A model generated the notes under the pieces. The model was not told the origin of the DNA, searched no databases, and saw only the letters and a list, made by a program, of their open reading frames with translations. Shown here one piece after another: positions 1 to 4,847 of a stretch of 5,171 nt of DNA. Within the stretch, counting starts at the first letter, position 1. Each line of letters begins with the position of its first letter. A program made the position numbers and the translations under genes. Origin of the DNA: an uncultured Eubacteriales bacterium (GTDB taxonomy: Bacteria > Bacillota > Clostridia > Christensenellales > Aristaeellaceae); NCBI GenBank assembly GCA_902782795.1, contig CACZOT010000390.1, positions 1 to 5,171 of the forward strand, read 5' to 3'.

Positions 1-573
1 ATCTGGGAGCTCAACCACGATCTTGTGGGCTGGCTCAGCATCCCCGGGACGAAGGTGGACTACCCGGTGCTGCAATCCGAGGACCGCGAATACTATCTGC
101 ATCATGATTTCTTCGGCCGCGAGAACAGCAACGGGCAGCTCATCCTCGATACGAACTGCGATCCCTATACGCCCAGCTACAACCTGATCATCAGCGGCCA
201 CCGCATGGATTCCGGCGCGATGTTCGGGTCCCTGCCGCAGGATTTCGACAAGCGCAGGCCCTGGAGCGAGCACCCCATCGTGGAGTTCGATACGCTCATG
301 GAGCGCAAGAGGTATGTGGTCTTCGCGGCGTTCTATTCCGCGGATTGGGACGTGAACGAAGCGGGCTTCCGCTATAACGTGGATATCCAGTACCGCCGGG
401 ATATGGAGGAATGGCTCGCCCAGATCCGCGAAAACCAGCTCTACGATACGGGCATCGACGTCGCGTTCGGCGACGAGTGCATCACCTTGACGACGTGCAG
501 CCGCGCCCACCACCGCAACGGGCGGTTTGTGCTGGTCTGCAGACGGATACGGGAAGGAGAGGAATTCGAATGA
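1..573 (+). CDS. srtB: Class B sortase (5' end missing)
   Basis: Sortases are membrane-anchored cysteine transpeptidases that cut a C-terminal sorting motif in exported proteins and join them to the cell wall. The reading frame is open from base 1, so the N-terminal anchor and the true start lie to the left; the GTG at 25 is internal, because class B homology (WELN-type residues) begins before it. 190 residues are visible. Class B hallmarks are the WLSIPGT...DYPVLQ entry, the YYLHHDFFG segment and NLIISGHRMDSGAMFGSL. The catalytic triad is present: His in SGHRM (codon 199-201), Cys in LTTCS (496-498) and Arg in GRFVL (523-525). The C-terminus ends shortly after the Arg strand, as expected. 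The gene overlaps the next one by ATGA, so the two are probably translationally coupled. Family assignment is firm; the substrate motif and role (housekeeping or dedicated to one protein) cannot be read from this window. Confidence 0.94.
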   Translation: MWELNHDLVGWLSIPGTKVDYPVLQSEDREYYLHHDFFGRENSNGQLILDTNCDPYTPSYNLIISGHRMDSGAMFGSLPQDFDKRRPWSEHPIVEFDTLMERKRYVVFAAFYSADWDVNEAGFRYNVDIQYRRDMEEWLAQIRENQLYDTGIDVAFGDECITLTTCSRAHHRNGRFVLVCRRIREGEEFE

Positions 574-1370
574 AAAAATGTCTCGCGCTGATCGCCGCGC
601 TGCTGCTCTGCCTGGAATGCGCCTCCGCGGCGGAATGGGCCGAGGGCCGCAGCGCCGCGCAGCCCTACGCGGGCGTGCAGGAAGTCGATCTCGGCGCGCG
701 AATGGGATACAGCATCCTCTGGCCGAGCGCCAAGCTGCCCATGGACTGCTACTGTGATACGCTCACGATCTACCTCCCGCGCGAGGACGTCGCCCTGGGC
801 CAGGGCAAACTGACCCTCATGAACGAAGAGGGTCCGGTCGCTGAGGCGGAGTTTTCCGACCCCGCCGCCGTGACGCTGCGGCCCATGGACGAGGACGAGC
901 TGGTGCGGCTCCTGTGGGGCGGCGGGGTGGCCATCGAGGTGAAGCTGCCGGTCTCGCTGAGCCTGCACGGCGGCGAATACGTGGAAATGGAAGAGGGCTG
1001 CTTCACCGCGGCGGCAGGCAAGGTGCGCAGCCTTCGCATCCAGGGGGATCCGGACGCCTGGCGGCCGACCCTGGCCGGGGAGTTCGGCGTCGGCAGCGTG
1101 CGCTACACCTCTGAACCGGAGGGCGAGGAAGAGACGCCCCCCAAGGCCGCGCCGGAGGAGGGCGATATCGTCACCTTCGAACTCCTGCTTGGCGGCGGGG
1201 CGACCACCGCGGTCGTATACAGCCCCAACGAATCCGTCCAGACCGAAGCGGCGGAGTATACCGAGAGCGGCTTGTACACGGGGCGCGTCCTTTCAGCGGA
1301 CGTGAACTGGGGCGTGCTGTTCCTGAACGAGAACGGGGAAGTGCTGGACAGCGTCGCCATCACGCGCTGA
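570..1370 (+). CDS. Secreted protein of unknown family, coupled to sortase
   Basis: I do not recognise this 266-residue protein. The start ATG at 570 overlaps the sortase stop and has a GGAGAGG ribosome site (556-562) seven bases upstream. A longer in-frame opening to 411 exists but lies inside the sortase gene and lacks a signal. Residues 1-20 form a signal peptide: MKK, a Leu/Ala-rich core, then ASA|AEW as a signal peptidase I site. No lipobox fits, since Leu and Glu precede the cysteines. Residues about 30-180 look like one beta-rich domain with conserved-looking LWGGG and EEGCF segments. An acidic, proline-containing linker follows (about 181-198), then a compact C-terminal beta domain (about 199-266) ending in VLFLNENGEVLDSVAI, reminiscent of Ig-like or extracellular adhesion modules. 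There is no LPXTG-like motif, C-terminal membrane helix or basic tail, so it is not an evident sortase substrate. Partner or accessory of the sortase is only an inference from the overlap. Confidence 0.85.
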   Translation: MKKCLALIAALLLCLECASAAEWAEGRSAAQPYAGVQEVDLGARMGYSILWPSAKLPMDCYCDTLTIYLPREDVALGQGKLTLMNEEGPVAEAEFSDPAAVTLRPMDEDELVRLLWGGGVAIEVKLPVSLSLHGGEYVEMEEGCFTAAAGKVRSLRIQGDPDAWRPTLAGEFGVGSVRYTSEPEGEEETPPKAAPEEGDIVTFELLLGGGATTAVVYSPNESVQTEAAEYTESGLYTGRVLSADVNWGVLFLNENGEVLDSVAITR

Positions 1371-1398
1371 GGCAAGCCACCCAAAAAGAGCATAGAGC

Positions 1399-1443
1399 CG
1401 GAAGGAGGCCTCCCACGGGGGAAGCGCCTCCTTCCGCTTTTTT
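1399..1443 (+). terminator. Rho-independent terminator closing the sortase operon
   Basis: An 11-bp perfect stem (CGGAAGGAGGC at 1399-1409, its complement at 1426-1436) is followed after one base by six T (1438-1443). The loop can extend the stem with TCCC/GGGA pairing. It sits 28 bases after the secreted-protein stop. The A-run at 1383-1387 is too far from the stem to make a convincing terminator on the other strand. Confidence 0.88.
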
Positions 1444-1456
1444 GGCTCCACCAACA

Positions 1457-1472
1457 GGCGAGGGAGCTCGCC
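1457..1472. repeat. Inverted repeat upstream of the XRE-gene promoter
   Basis: GGCGAG (1457-1462) and CTCGCC (1467-1472) form a perfect 6-bp dyad with a 4-base centre. It ends ten bases before the predicted -35 box, where an operator or activator site could sit. Such short GC-rich dyads also occur by chance, so the regulatory reading is tentative. Confidence 0.35.
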
Positions 1473-1482
1473 GACTGCGTTA

Positions 1483-1511
1483 TTGTGTTTCGCGGCTCGG
1501 CGCTGTATCAT
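1483..1511 (+). promoter_or_regulatory. Sigma-70-type promoter of the XRE-TPR gene
   Basis: TTGTGT (1483-1488) and TATCAT (1506-1511) are separated by the ideal 17 bases, giving an expected transcript start near 1518 and a leader of about 50 bases. It is the best promoter match between the upstream terminator and the gene, so the gene is probably transcribed alone. Confidence 0.65.
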
Positions 1512-1533
1512 GAAGCTGTGGTCAAGAAAAGCG

Positions 1534-1549
1534 GCGCGCTCCGGCGCGC
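1534..1549 (+). repeat. Small GC hairpin in the XRE-gene leader
   Basis: GCGCGC-TCCG-GCGCGC forms a 6-bp stem with a tetraloop that ends about four bases before the AAGGAGG ribosome site at 1553-1559. It would lie in the 5' untranslated RNA and leaves the ribosome site free. A role in RNA stability or translation is possible but not shown. Confidence 0.3.
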
Positions 1550-1567
1550 GTTAAGGAGGAAACAGGA

Positions 1568-2608
1568 ATGGAACTTGGAAAGAAGATCCGTCAGCTTCGC
1601 TTTAAGGCCGGATTGACGCAGGAGCAGCTCGCGGAAAAGCTGGGGATCGGAGCGCAATCGGTATCCAAATGGGAAAACGCGGTGGCGATGCCGGATATCA
1701 CGGCGCTGCCGCTTCTGGCCGAGATCTTCGGCGTCACGATCGACGACCTGTTCGACCTGACGACCGAGCAGCGCTTTAACCGCATCGAAAACCGCATGGA
1801 CGCGGAGGAGGAGCTTCCGGCCGACGTCTTCCTGGAATTTGAAGGGTTTCTGCAGGCTGAACTGAACGACGCGGGAAACCAGAAGCGGGCGACCGAGCTG
1901 ATCGCCTATCTCTACTGGCACCGCATGAACGCGGAGGGGCGGAAGGCGGCCCGTTACGCGAAGGAAGCGATCCGCCGCGCGCCGAACGAAAAGGAGTGCC
2001 AGTGGATCCTGAGCAAGACGGACAACCACGCCATATGGGATTGGAACATGGCTAACCATTCCAAGGCCGTCAACTTCTATCGGGAGCTGGCGGAGGCCAA
2101 CCCGGACTCTCCGCTGCCGTATATGTACCTTCTGGACAATCTTATCGCCGATCATCGGGCCGACGAGGCGGAGCGCTGGCTGGACCGCTATAGTGCCCTG
2201 GAAAAGGCGCACCCCGTCATGAAGCGGGTCTATCGGGCCTACATTGCCCTGGCCCGTTTCGACGAGCCGGCCGGGGACAGGATCATGGCGGACCTGCTGG
2301 CGGAACAGCCGGACAACGACGCCGTTCTCTTTGAGACCGCGCAATACTATGCCGCCAAGGCGGACTACGAAAAAGCCATCGCCGTTTACGAACGCGCTTT
2401 TGCCGCGGATACCAGGCGGCCCAGGTTCCAGGACGCGCTCATGGGCATCGCGGATATCTATGAGATCATGGGAGACTATGCCAACGCCGCCAGGACCTAT
2501 GATCGGATCATCGATCTGCTGGAAAACGAATGGAGCCTGACGGAAGAGACGGACTCCTCCGTGGCCGCGGCCAAGAAGGAAAAGGCGCGTCTGCTGGCAA
2601 TGGCGTAA
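1568..2608 (+). CDS. XRE-family regulator with TPR-like C-terminus
   Basis: A 346-residue cytoplasmic DNA-binding protein. Residues about 4-60 are a Cro/C1-type helix-turn-helix: GLTQEQLAEKLGIG is the first helix pair, and SVSKWENAVAMPDI is the recognition helix and its typical tail, followed by LLAEIFGVTIDDLF. A helical linker leads to tetratricopeptide-like helix pairs: AVNFYRELAEANPDSP (about 167-182), ADEAERWLDRYSALEKAHP (about 198-216), YEKAIAVYERAFAAD (about 257-271) and YANAARTYDRIIDLLENE (about 294-311). The start ATG at 1568 has a strong AAGGAGG (1553-1559) eight bases upstream. The gene has its own promoter and a strong terminator. In Firmicutes this architecture is common in regulators whose TPR part senses a peptide or protein partner; no peptide gene is visible beside it, and the target genes are unknown. 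It is longer than simple XRE repressors because of the repeats. Confidence 0.93.
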   Translation: MELGKKIRQLRFKAGLTQEQLAEKLGIGAQSVSKWENAVAMPDITALPLLAEIFGVTIDDLFDLTTEQRFNRIENRMDAEEELPADVFLEFEGFLQAELNDAGNQKRATELIAYLYWHRMNAEGRKAARYAKEAIRRAPNEKECQWILSKTDNHAIWDWNMANHSKAVNFYRELAEANPDSPLPYMYLLDNLIADHRADEAERWLDRYSALEKAHPVMKRVYRAYIALARFDEPAGDRIMADLLAEQPDNDAVLFETAQYYAAKADYEKAIAVYERAFAADTRRPRFQDALMGIADIYEIMGDYANAARTYDRIIDLLENEWSLTEETDSSVAAAKKEKARLLAMA

Positions 2609-2628
2609 CGCGCTCCCGCCGTACAGGA

Positions 2629-2643
2629 GGGAGGAAGCCTCCC
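2629..2643 (+). repeat. Short hairpin after the XRE gene
   Basis: GGGAGG (2629-2634) and CCTCCC (2638-2643) pair around a 3-base loop, 20 bases after the stop codon. No T-run follows, so it is not a terminator by itself. It may only protect the transcript 3' end ahead of the strong terminator downstream. Confidence 0.3.
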
Positions 2644-2664
2644 CTCAAAAGACCGGGGCGGACC

Positions 2665-2715
2665 GACAGAAAACGGGCTTGACCGCAATGGTCAAGCCCG
2701 TTTTCTGTCTTTTTT
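2665..2715 (+). terminator. Very strong rho-independent terminator
   Basis: A perfect 20-bp stem (2665-2684 against 2690-2709) with a 5-base loop GCAAT is followed directly by six T (2710-2715). It ends the XRE transcript. On the minus strand the stem is followed by GC-rich sequence rather than T, so it should be much weaker for transcripts arriving from dapF, although it lies just past the reductase remnant's stop. Confidence 0.95.
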
Positions 2716-2720
2716 CGCCA

Positions 2721-3093
2721 TCAAGGCCCATTCCGCACAGAGGGGCTTTGAGGATCGCTTCTGTTCGTCTTTGGGAGGGACGGGAGACTCGGCAAGGGGG
2801 AGAGGATCCCGCCGATGGCGGCGAGTTCGTTCGCGGAGAAATCCATGCGTTCGATCGCCTTCACGTTCTCGCTGATCTGCCCGGGCTTACTCGCGCCCAG
2901 GGGCAGGGCCGCATGTCGCAACCCGCCTCAGCGGAGATGACCGGCTCGTCACGGTGGCTGCGCAAACGCGGTCCATGTGGACGCCGAAGTTCCGCCAGAG
3001 CCCCAGCGAGATGGCCGGGAGCATCAGGCCGCTTTCGCCGCAGCGGCGGTACTGCGTGGTATCGCAGCGGGCCGCGGATGGGATGTAGGCCAT
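2721..3093 (-). pseudogene. Aldo/keto reductase (YghZ-type) remnant with internal deletions
   Basis: Three pieces of one NADPH-dependent aldo/keto reductase lie in order on the minus strand but in three reading frames. The N-terminus, 3093 down to about 2983, starts MAYIPSAARCDTTQYRRCG and continues SGLMLPAISLGLWRNFG, diagnostic of the YghZ/Kv-beta-like group. The middle, about 2953-2894, reads RDEPVISAEAGCDMRPCPWA and matches the family's RDELIISTKAGYDMWPGPYG region. The C-terminus, about 2897-2814, reads GASKPGQISENVKAIERM then DFSANELAAI and matches the cofactor-binding end; its frame stops at 2721-2723. From memory of the family (about 330 residues), roughly 50 and 185 residues are missing at the two joints, including the NNYG active-site tyrosine region, and the active-site lysine of the STKAG motif is Glu here. 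It cannot make a working enzyme. It lies 77 bases after dapF in the same direction. Confidence 0.85.
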
Positions 3094-3151
3094 AGACTGC
3101 CCTACCCAAGGGCGCGGTCGCGCCGCCTCCCCATGAAAGGGCGGAGCGCCA

Positions 3152-3172
3152 GACGCGCGAGGCCCGCGCGTC
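3152..3172 (-). repeat. GC-rich hairpin overlapping the dapF stop codon
   Basis: On the minus strand GACGCGCG and CGCGCGTC form an 8-bp perfect stem with a 5-base loop, beginning inside the dapF TGA. No U-run follows, so it is not a canonical terminator. It may be a 3' stabilising structure or a decayed terminator; no better terminator for dapF is visible before the pseudogene. Confidence 0.4.
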
Positions 3173-3962
3173 AGATGGTGATCTCGCCTTCGTATACGGT
3201 CTCCGCCGGGCCGGTCATGGAGATCGTGCCGTCCGCTCGCACGGTGACCGACAGAACGCCGCCGTCCAGGCGCACGTTCACGCTCTCGCCGAAAGGGGAA
3301 AGCCCCCTCGAGGCCGCCGCGGCGACGCAGGCGCAGGCGCCCGTGCCGCAGGCCAGGGTGAGGCCGCTGCCGCGCTCCCAGACGCGCACACGCATCTCGG
3401 TGGGAGAGAGCGCCTGGGCGAACTCCACGTTCACGCCGCCAGGGAAGGCGGAGTGCCGCTCGATGGCAGGACCGAGGCGCGTGACGGGGGCGGCGTCCGC
3501 GTCCGGGACGAAGAGCACGGCGTGCGGGTTGCCGACCGAGACCGGCGTGCAGAGGACGCGCTCGCCGCTGATCCAAAGCTCTTTATCCGGGCCGACCTCG
3601 AAGCGGCCCATCTCCACGGAGACGGAGCGCACCGCGCCGTCATCGACGCGCATCTCAAGCCACCGAACGCCGGAAGGCGTTTCGATGGAAAGGCGGGTCT
3701 TGGCGGTCAGGCCGCGGTCGAAGACGTATTTGCCCACGCAGCGGATGCCGTTGCCGCACATGGCGGCCTCGCTGCCGTCCGCGTTGAAGACGCGCATGGC
3801 GAAATCGGCCGCGCGCGAGGGAAATATGTAGATCACCCCGTCCGCTCCCGGGCCGAAATGCCGGTCGGAGAGGCGGCGCGCCAGCGCGGCGGCGTCTTCC
3901 GGCGGAGACCCGTACAAGTACAGGTAATCGTTGCCCAGGCCCTGCATTTTCGTAAAGCGCAT
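3171..3962 (-). CDS. dapF: Diaminopimelate epimerase
   Basis: This cytoplasmic, cofactor-independent enzyme converts LL- to meso-diaminopimelate, the last step before lysine and a building block of peptidoglycan. The 263 residues cover the full two-lobed fold. Visible signatures are FTKMQGLGNDY at residues 3-13, the first catalytic cysteine C69 in MCGNGIRC, H147 in GNPHAV, E197 in VWERGSG, and the second catalytic cysteine C205 in LACGTGACA. The start ATG at 3962 matches where the family begins and has AAAGGA (3976-3971) eight bases upstream. A second in-frame ATG at 4010, with its own GGGAGG, would add 16 residues (MFPPAFFDFPAERTVA) not typical of the family. No other lysine-pathway gene is adjacent, so it appears transcribed on its own from the promoter at 4037-4066. 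Its leader contains a terminator-like hairpin. Confidence 0.97.
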   Translation of the reverse strand: MRFTKMQGLGNDYLYLYGSPPEDAAALARRLSDRHFGPGADGVIYIFPSRAADFAMRVFNADGSEAAMCGNGIRCVGKYVFDRGLTAKTRLSIETPSGVRWLEMRVDDGAVRSVSVEMGRFEVGPDKELWISGERVLCTPVSVGNPHAVLFVPDADAAPVTRLGPAIERHSAFPGGVNVEFAQALSPTEMRVRVWERGSGLTLACGTGACACVAAAASRGLSPFGESVNVRLDGGVLSVTVRADGTISMTGPAETVYEGEITI

Positions 3963-3970
3963 GGCGACCG

Positions 3971-3976
3971 TCCTTT
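3971..3976 (-). promoter_or_regulatory. Ribosome binding site deciding the dapF start
   Basis: AAAGGA on the minus strand lies eight bases before the ATG at 3962, supporting that start over the upstream ATG at 4010. Its AAAGG could pair with the CCUUU at the foot of the leader hairpin (about 3997-3993), which may modulate access. Confidence 0.6.
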
Positions 3977-3989
3977 CCGCGGGAAAATC

Positions 3990-4026
3990 AAAAAAGGCGG
4001 GAGGAAACATAACCCCGCCTCCCGCC
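3990..4026 (-). terminator. Attenuator-like terminator hairpin in the dapF leader
   Basis: Read on the minus strand, GGCGGGAGG (4026-4018) pairs perfectly with CCTCCCGCC (4004-3996) across a 13-base loop and is followed at once by six T (3995-3990). That is the form of an intrinsic terminator. It lies between the predicted dapF transcript start (about 4030) and the dapF ATG (3962). No other minus-strand gene upstream needs ending here, since the neighbouring gene is divergent, so premature termination within the dapF leader is the likeliest role. No T-run follows on the plus strand. Confidence 0.7.
4008..4023 (-). promoter_or_regulatory. Second in-frame start and ribosome site inside the leader hairpin
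   Basis: GGGAGG (4023-4018) precedes an ATG (4010-4008) by seven bases, and that ATG is in frame with dapF. The ribosome site is in the first arm of the terminator stem and the ATG is in its loop. A ribosome bound here would block the hairpin. It could be an alternative dapF start, a coupling device, or a by-product of the stem sequence. Confidence 0.4.
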
Positions 4027-4036
4027 GCGCAAGGAC

Positions 4037-4066
4037 AGGATAGCACGCCGCCGCGCTCCCTGTCAA
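4037..4066 (-). promoter_or_regulatory. dapF promoter
   Basis: On the minus strand a consensus TTGACA (4066-4061) is followed after 18 bases by TATCCT (4042-4037), preceded by TGC as an extended -10. The expected transcript start is near 4030, which puts the leader hairpin at the very 5' end of the RNA. Confidence 0.72.
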
Positions 4067-4072
4067 GGGAGC
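4055..4072. repeat. Inverted repeat framing the dapF -35 box
   Basis: GCTCCC (4055-4060) and GGGAGC (4067-4072) are perfect complements, and the six bases between them are exactly the TTGACA of the dapF promoter. A dimeric regulator bound to this dyad would cover the -35 box, so it is a candidate operator; chance cannot be excluded for six base pairs. Confidence 0.45.
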
Positions 4073-4111
4073 AGGAGAGCGAAAAAAGCTCCATTCGCGC
4101 AGGGAAAAATG

Positions 4112-4120
4112 TGCTATAAT
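4112..4120 (+). promoter_or_regulatory. Extended -10 promoter of the membrane-protein/TetR operon
   Basis: TGCTATAAT is a perfect -10 box with the TGn extension. No good -35 lies 16-18 bases upstream (CCATTC-like sequence only), which is usual for extended -10 promoters or for ones needing an activator. The expected transcript start is about 4127. The ATG at 4119 overlaps the -10 box and would not be in the RNA, so translation should start at the GTG at 4146. Confidence 0.75.
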
Positions 4121-4145
4121 GGCCCAGGGAAAGGGGGAGACGGCC

Positions 4146-4847
4146 GTGAACAGAGGGCGCGTCGTCCGGGAATGGCTGCAGATCGCGGCAGGGCTGTGGG
4201 TGTTCGCCTTCGGCGTGCACCTGACCATTCGGGCGGATATCGGCCTGGCGCCGTGGGACTGCCTGGGCATGGGCCTCGCCAACCATACCCCGCTCAACTA
4301 CGGCATGGCGATGACCGCCACCTCCGTGATCATCCTCCTGATCGACCTGCTCCTGAAGGAGCGCATCGGCTACGGCACGATCATCGACGCCCTGCTCACG
4401 GGCAATTTCGTGCAGCTGTACAACGATCTCGATCCCTTTCCGGAGACGGGGAGCGTCTGGCTCGGCGTGGGGATCATGCTGATGGGGTTCGTGTTCATGG
4501 CCCTGGGCATGTGGATCTACATGCGCGCGGCGCAGTGCTGCGGCCCGAGAGATTCCCTCCTGGTCGGCCTGGGCCGGAGGCTGCCGCGCGTGCCCATCGG
4601 CGCGGTGGAGGTGCTGCTGTGGGCGGCGGTGCTGCTGGCGGGCTGGAGCCTCGGCGGGCCGGTGGGCATCGGCACGCTGATCAGCACCTTCGGCGCGGGT
4701 GCGGTGATGCAGCTGGTCTACAGCCTCCTTGGTTTCGACCCGAGGACGATCCGGCACCGCGGCGTCCTGGAGGTGACGCGCGTCCTCATGGGGAAGACCG
4801 GGCAGGCGCCGGCGGAAAAGGAAGAGCGGGGAAAGCGAATCGGATGA
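4146..4847 (+). CDS. YczE/YitT-family integral membrane protein
   Basis: A 233-residue membrane protein of the YczE/YyaS/YitT group, whose biochemical role is not established. The GTG start at 4146 is chosen because GGGGGAG (4133-4139) is six bases upstream and the in-frame ATG at 4119 lies inside the -10 box. Hydrophobic segments are at about residues 10-29, 50-70, 104-126, 151-170 and 174-196, with a basic cytoplasmic-looking tail. The family pattern GLAPWD...GMGL occurs at about 33-44 and recurs as GPRDSLLVGL at 133-142. IGYGTIIDALLTG (74-86) likewise recurs as VGIGTLISTFGAG (173-185), each followed by a stretch ending in DP, so the protein contains two related halves. Its stop overlaps the start of the TetR gene by ATGA, so it may be the regulator's target. 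Transport or export is plausible, but no substrate can be named. Confidence 0.88.
   Translation: MNRGRVVREWLQIAAGLWVFAFGVHLTIRADIGLAPWDCLGMGLANHTPLNYGMAMTATSVIILLIDLLLKERIGYGTIIDALLTGNFVQLYNDLDPFPETGSVWLGVGIMLMGFVFMALGMWIYMRAAQCCGPRDSLLVGLGRRLPRVPIGAVEVLLWAAVLLAGWSLGGPVGIGTLISTFGAGAVMQLVYSLLGFDPRTIRHRGVLEVTRVLMGKTGQAPAEKEERGKRIG

Noticed and set aside
441..968. 175-residue minus-strand frame across the sortase and secreted-protein genes
   Set aside because: Antisense shadow of two supported genes, with His/Arg-rich composition and no ribosome site or motif seen.
570..1370. Secreted protein as a lipoprotein or sortase substrate
   Set aside because: The cysteines in the signal region lack a lipobox, and the C-terminus has no sorting motif, hydrophobic helix or positive tail.
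1510..1554. 14-codon frame (MKLWSRKAARSGAR) just before the XRE gene, possibly a leader or signal peptide
   Set aside because: Its ATG overlaps the predicted -10 box and precedes the expected transcript start, and it has no ribosome site.
1508..2344. 278-residue minus-strand frame opposite the XRE-TPR gene
   Set aside because: The plus-strand protein has clear domains and a strong ribosome site; the antisense frame is Arg/Val/Leu-rich with no recognisable motif.
2679..3095. 138-residue plus-strand frame in the space between the XRE gene and dapF
   Set aside because: It starts inside the terminator hairpin and is antisense to the reductase pieces, with no motif of its own.
3094..3170. Possible small gene or riboswitch between dapF and the reductase remnant
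   Set aside because: The 77 bases hold only GC-rich dyads (for example GGCGC/GCGCC at 3111-3124) with no T-run, coding frame or known RNA structure that I can recognise.
2887..3576. 229-residue minus-strand frame running through dapF into the reductase remnant
   Set aside because: Upstream of 3093 it is an out-of-frame reading of dapF. Only the part after MAYIPS is meaningful, and it belongs to the reductase pseudogene.
3963..4757. Long minus-strand extension upstream of dapF giving a 528-residue frame
   Set aside because: It is the antisense of the membrane-protein gene. The extra sequence is low-complexity His/Gln/Arg/Pro-rich, typical of a shadow frame in GC-rich DNA, and the DapF homology begins only at MRFTKM.
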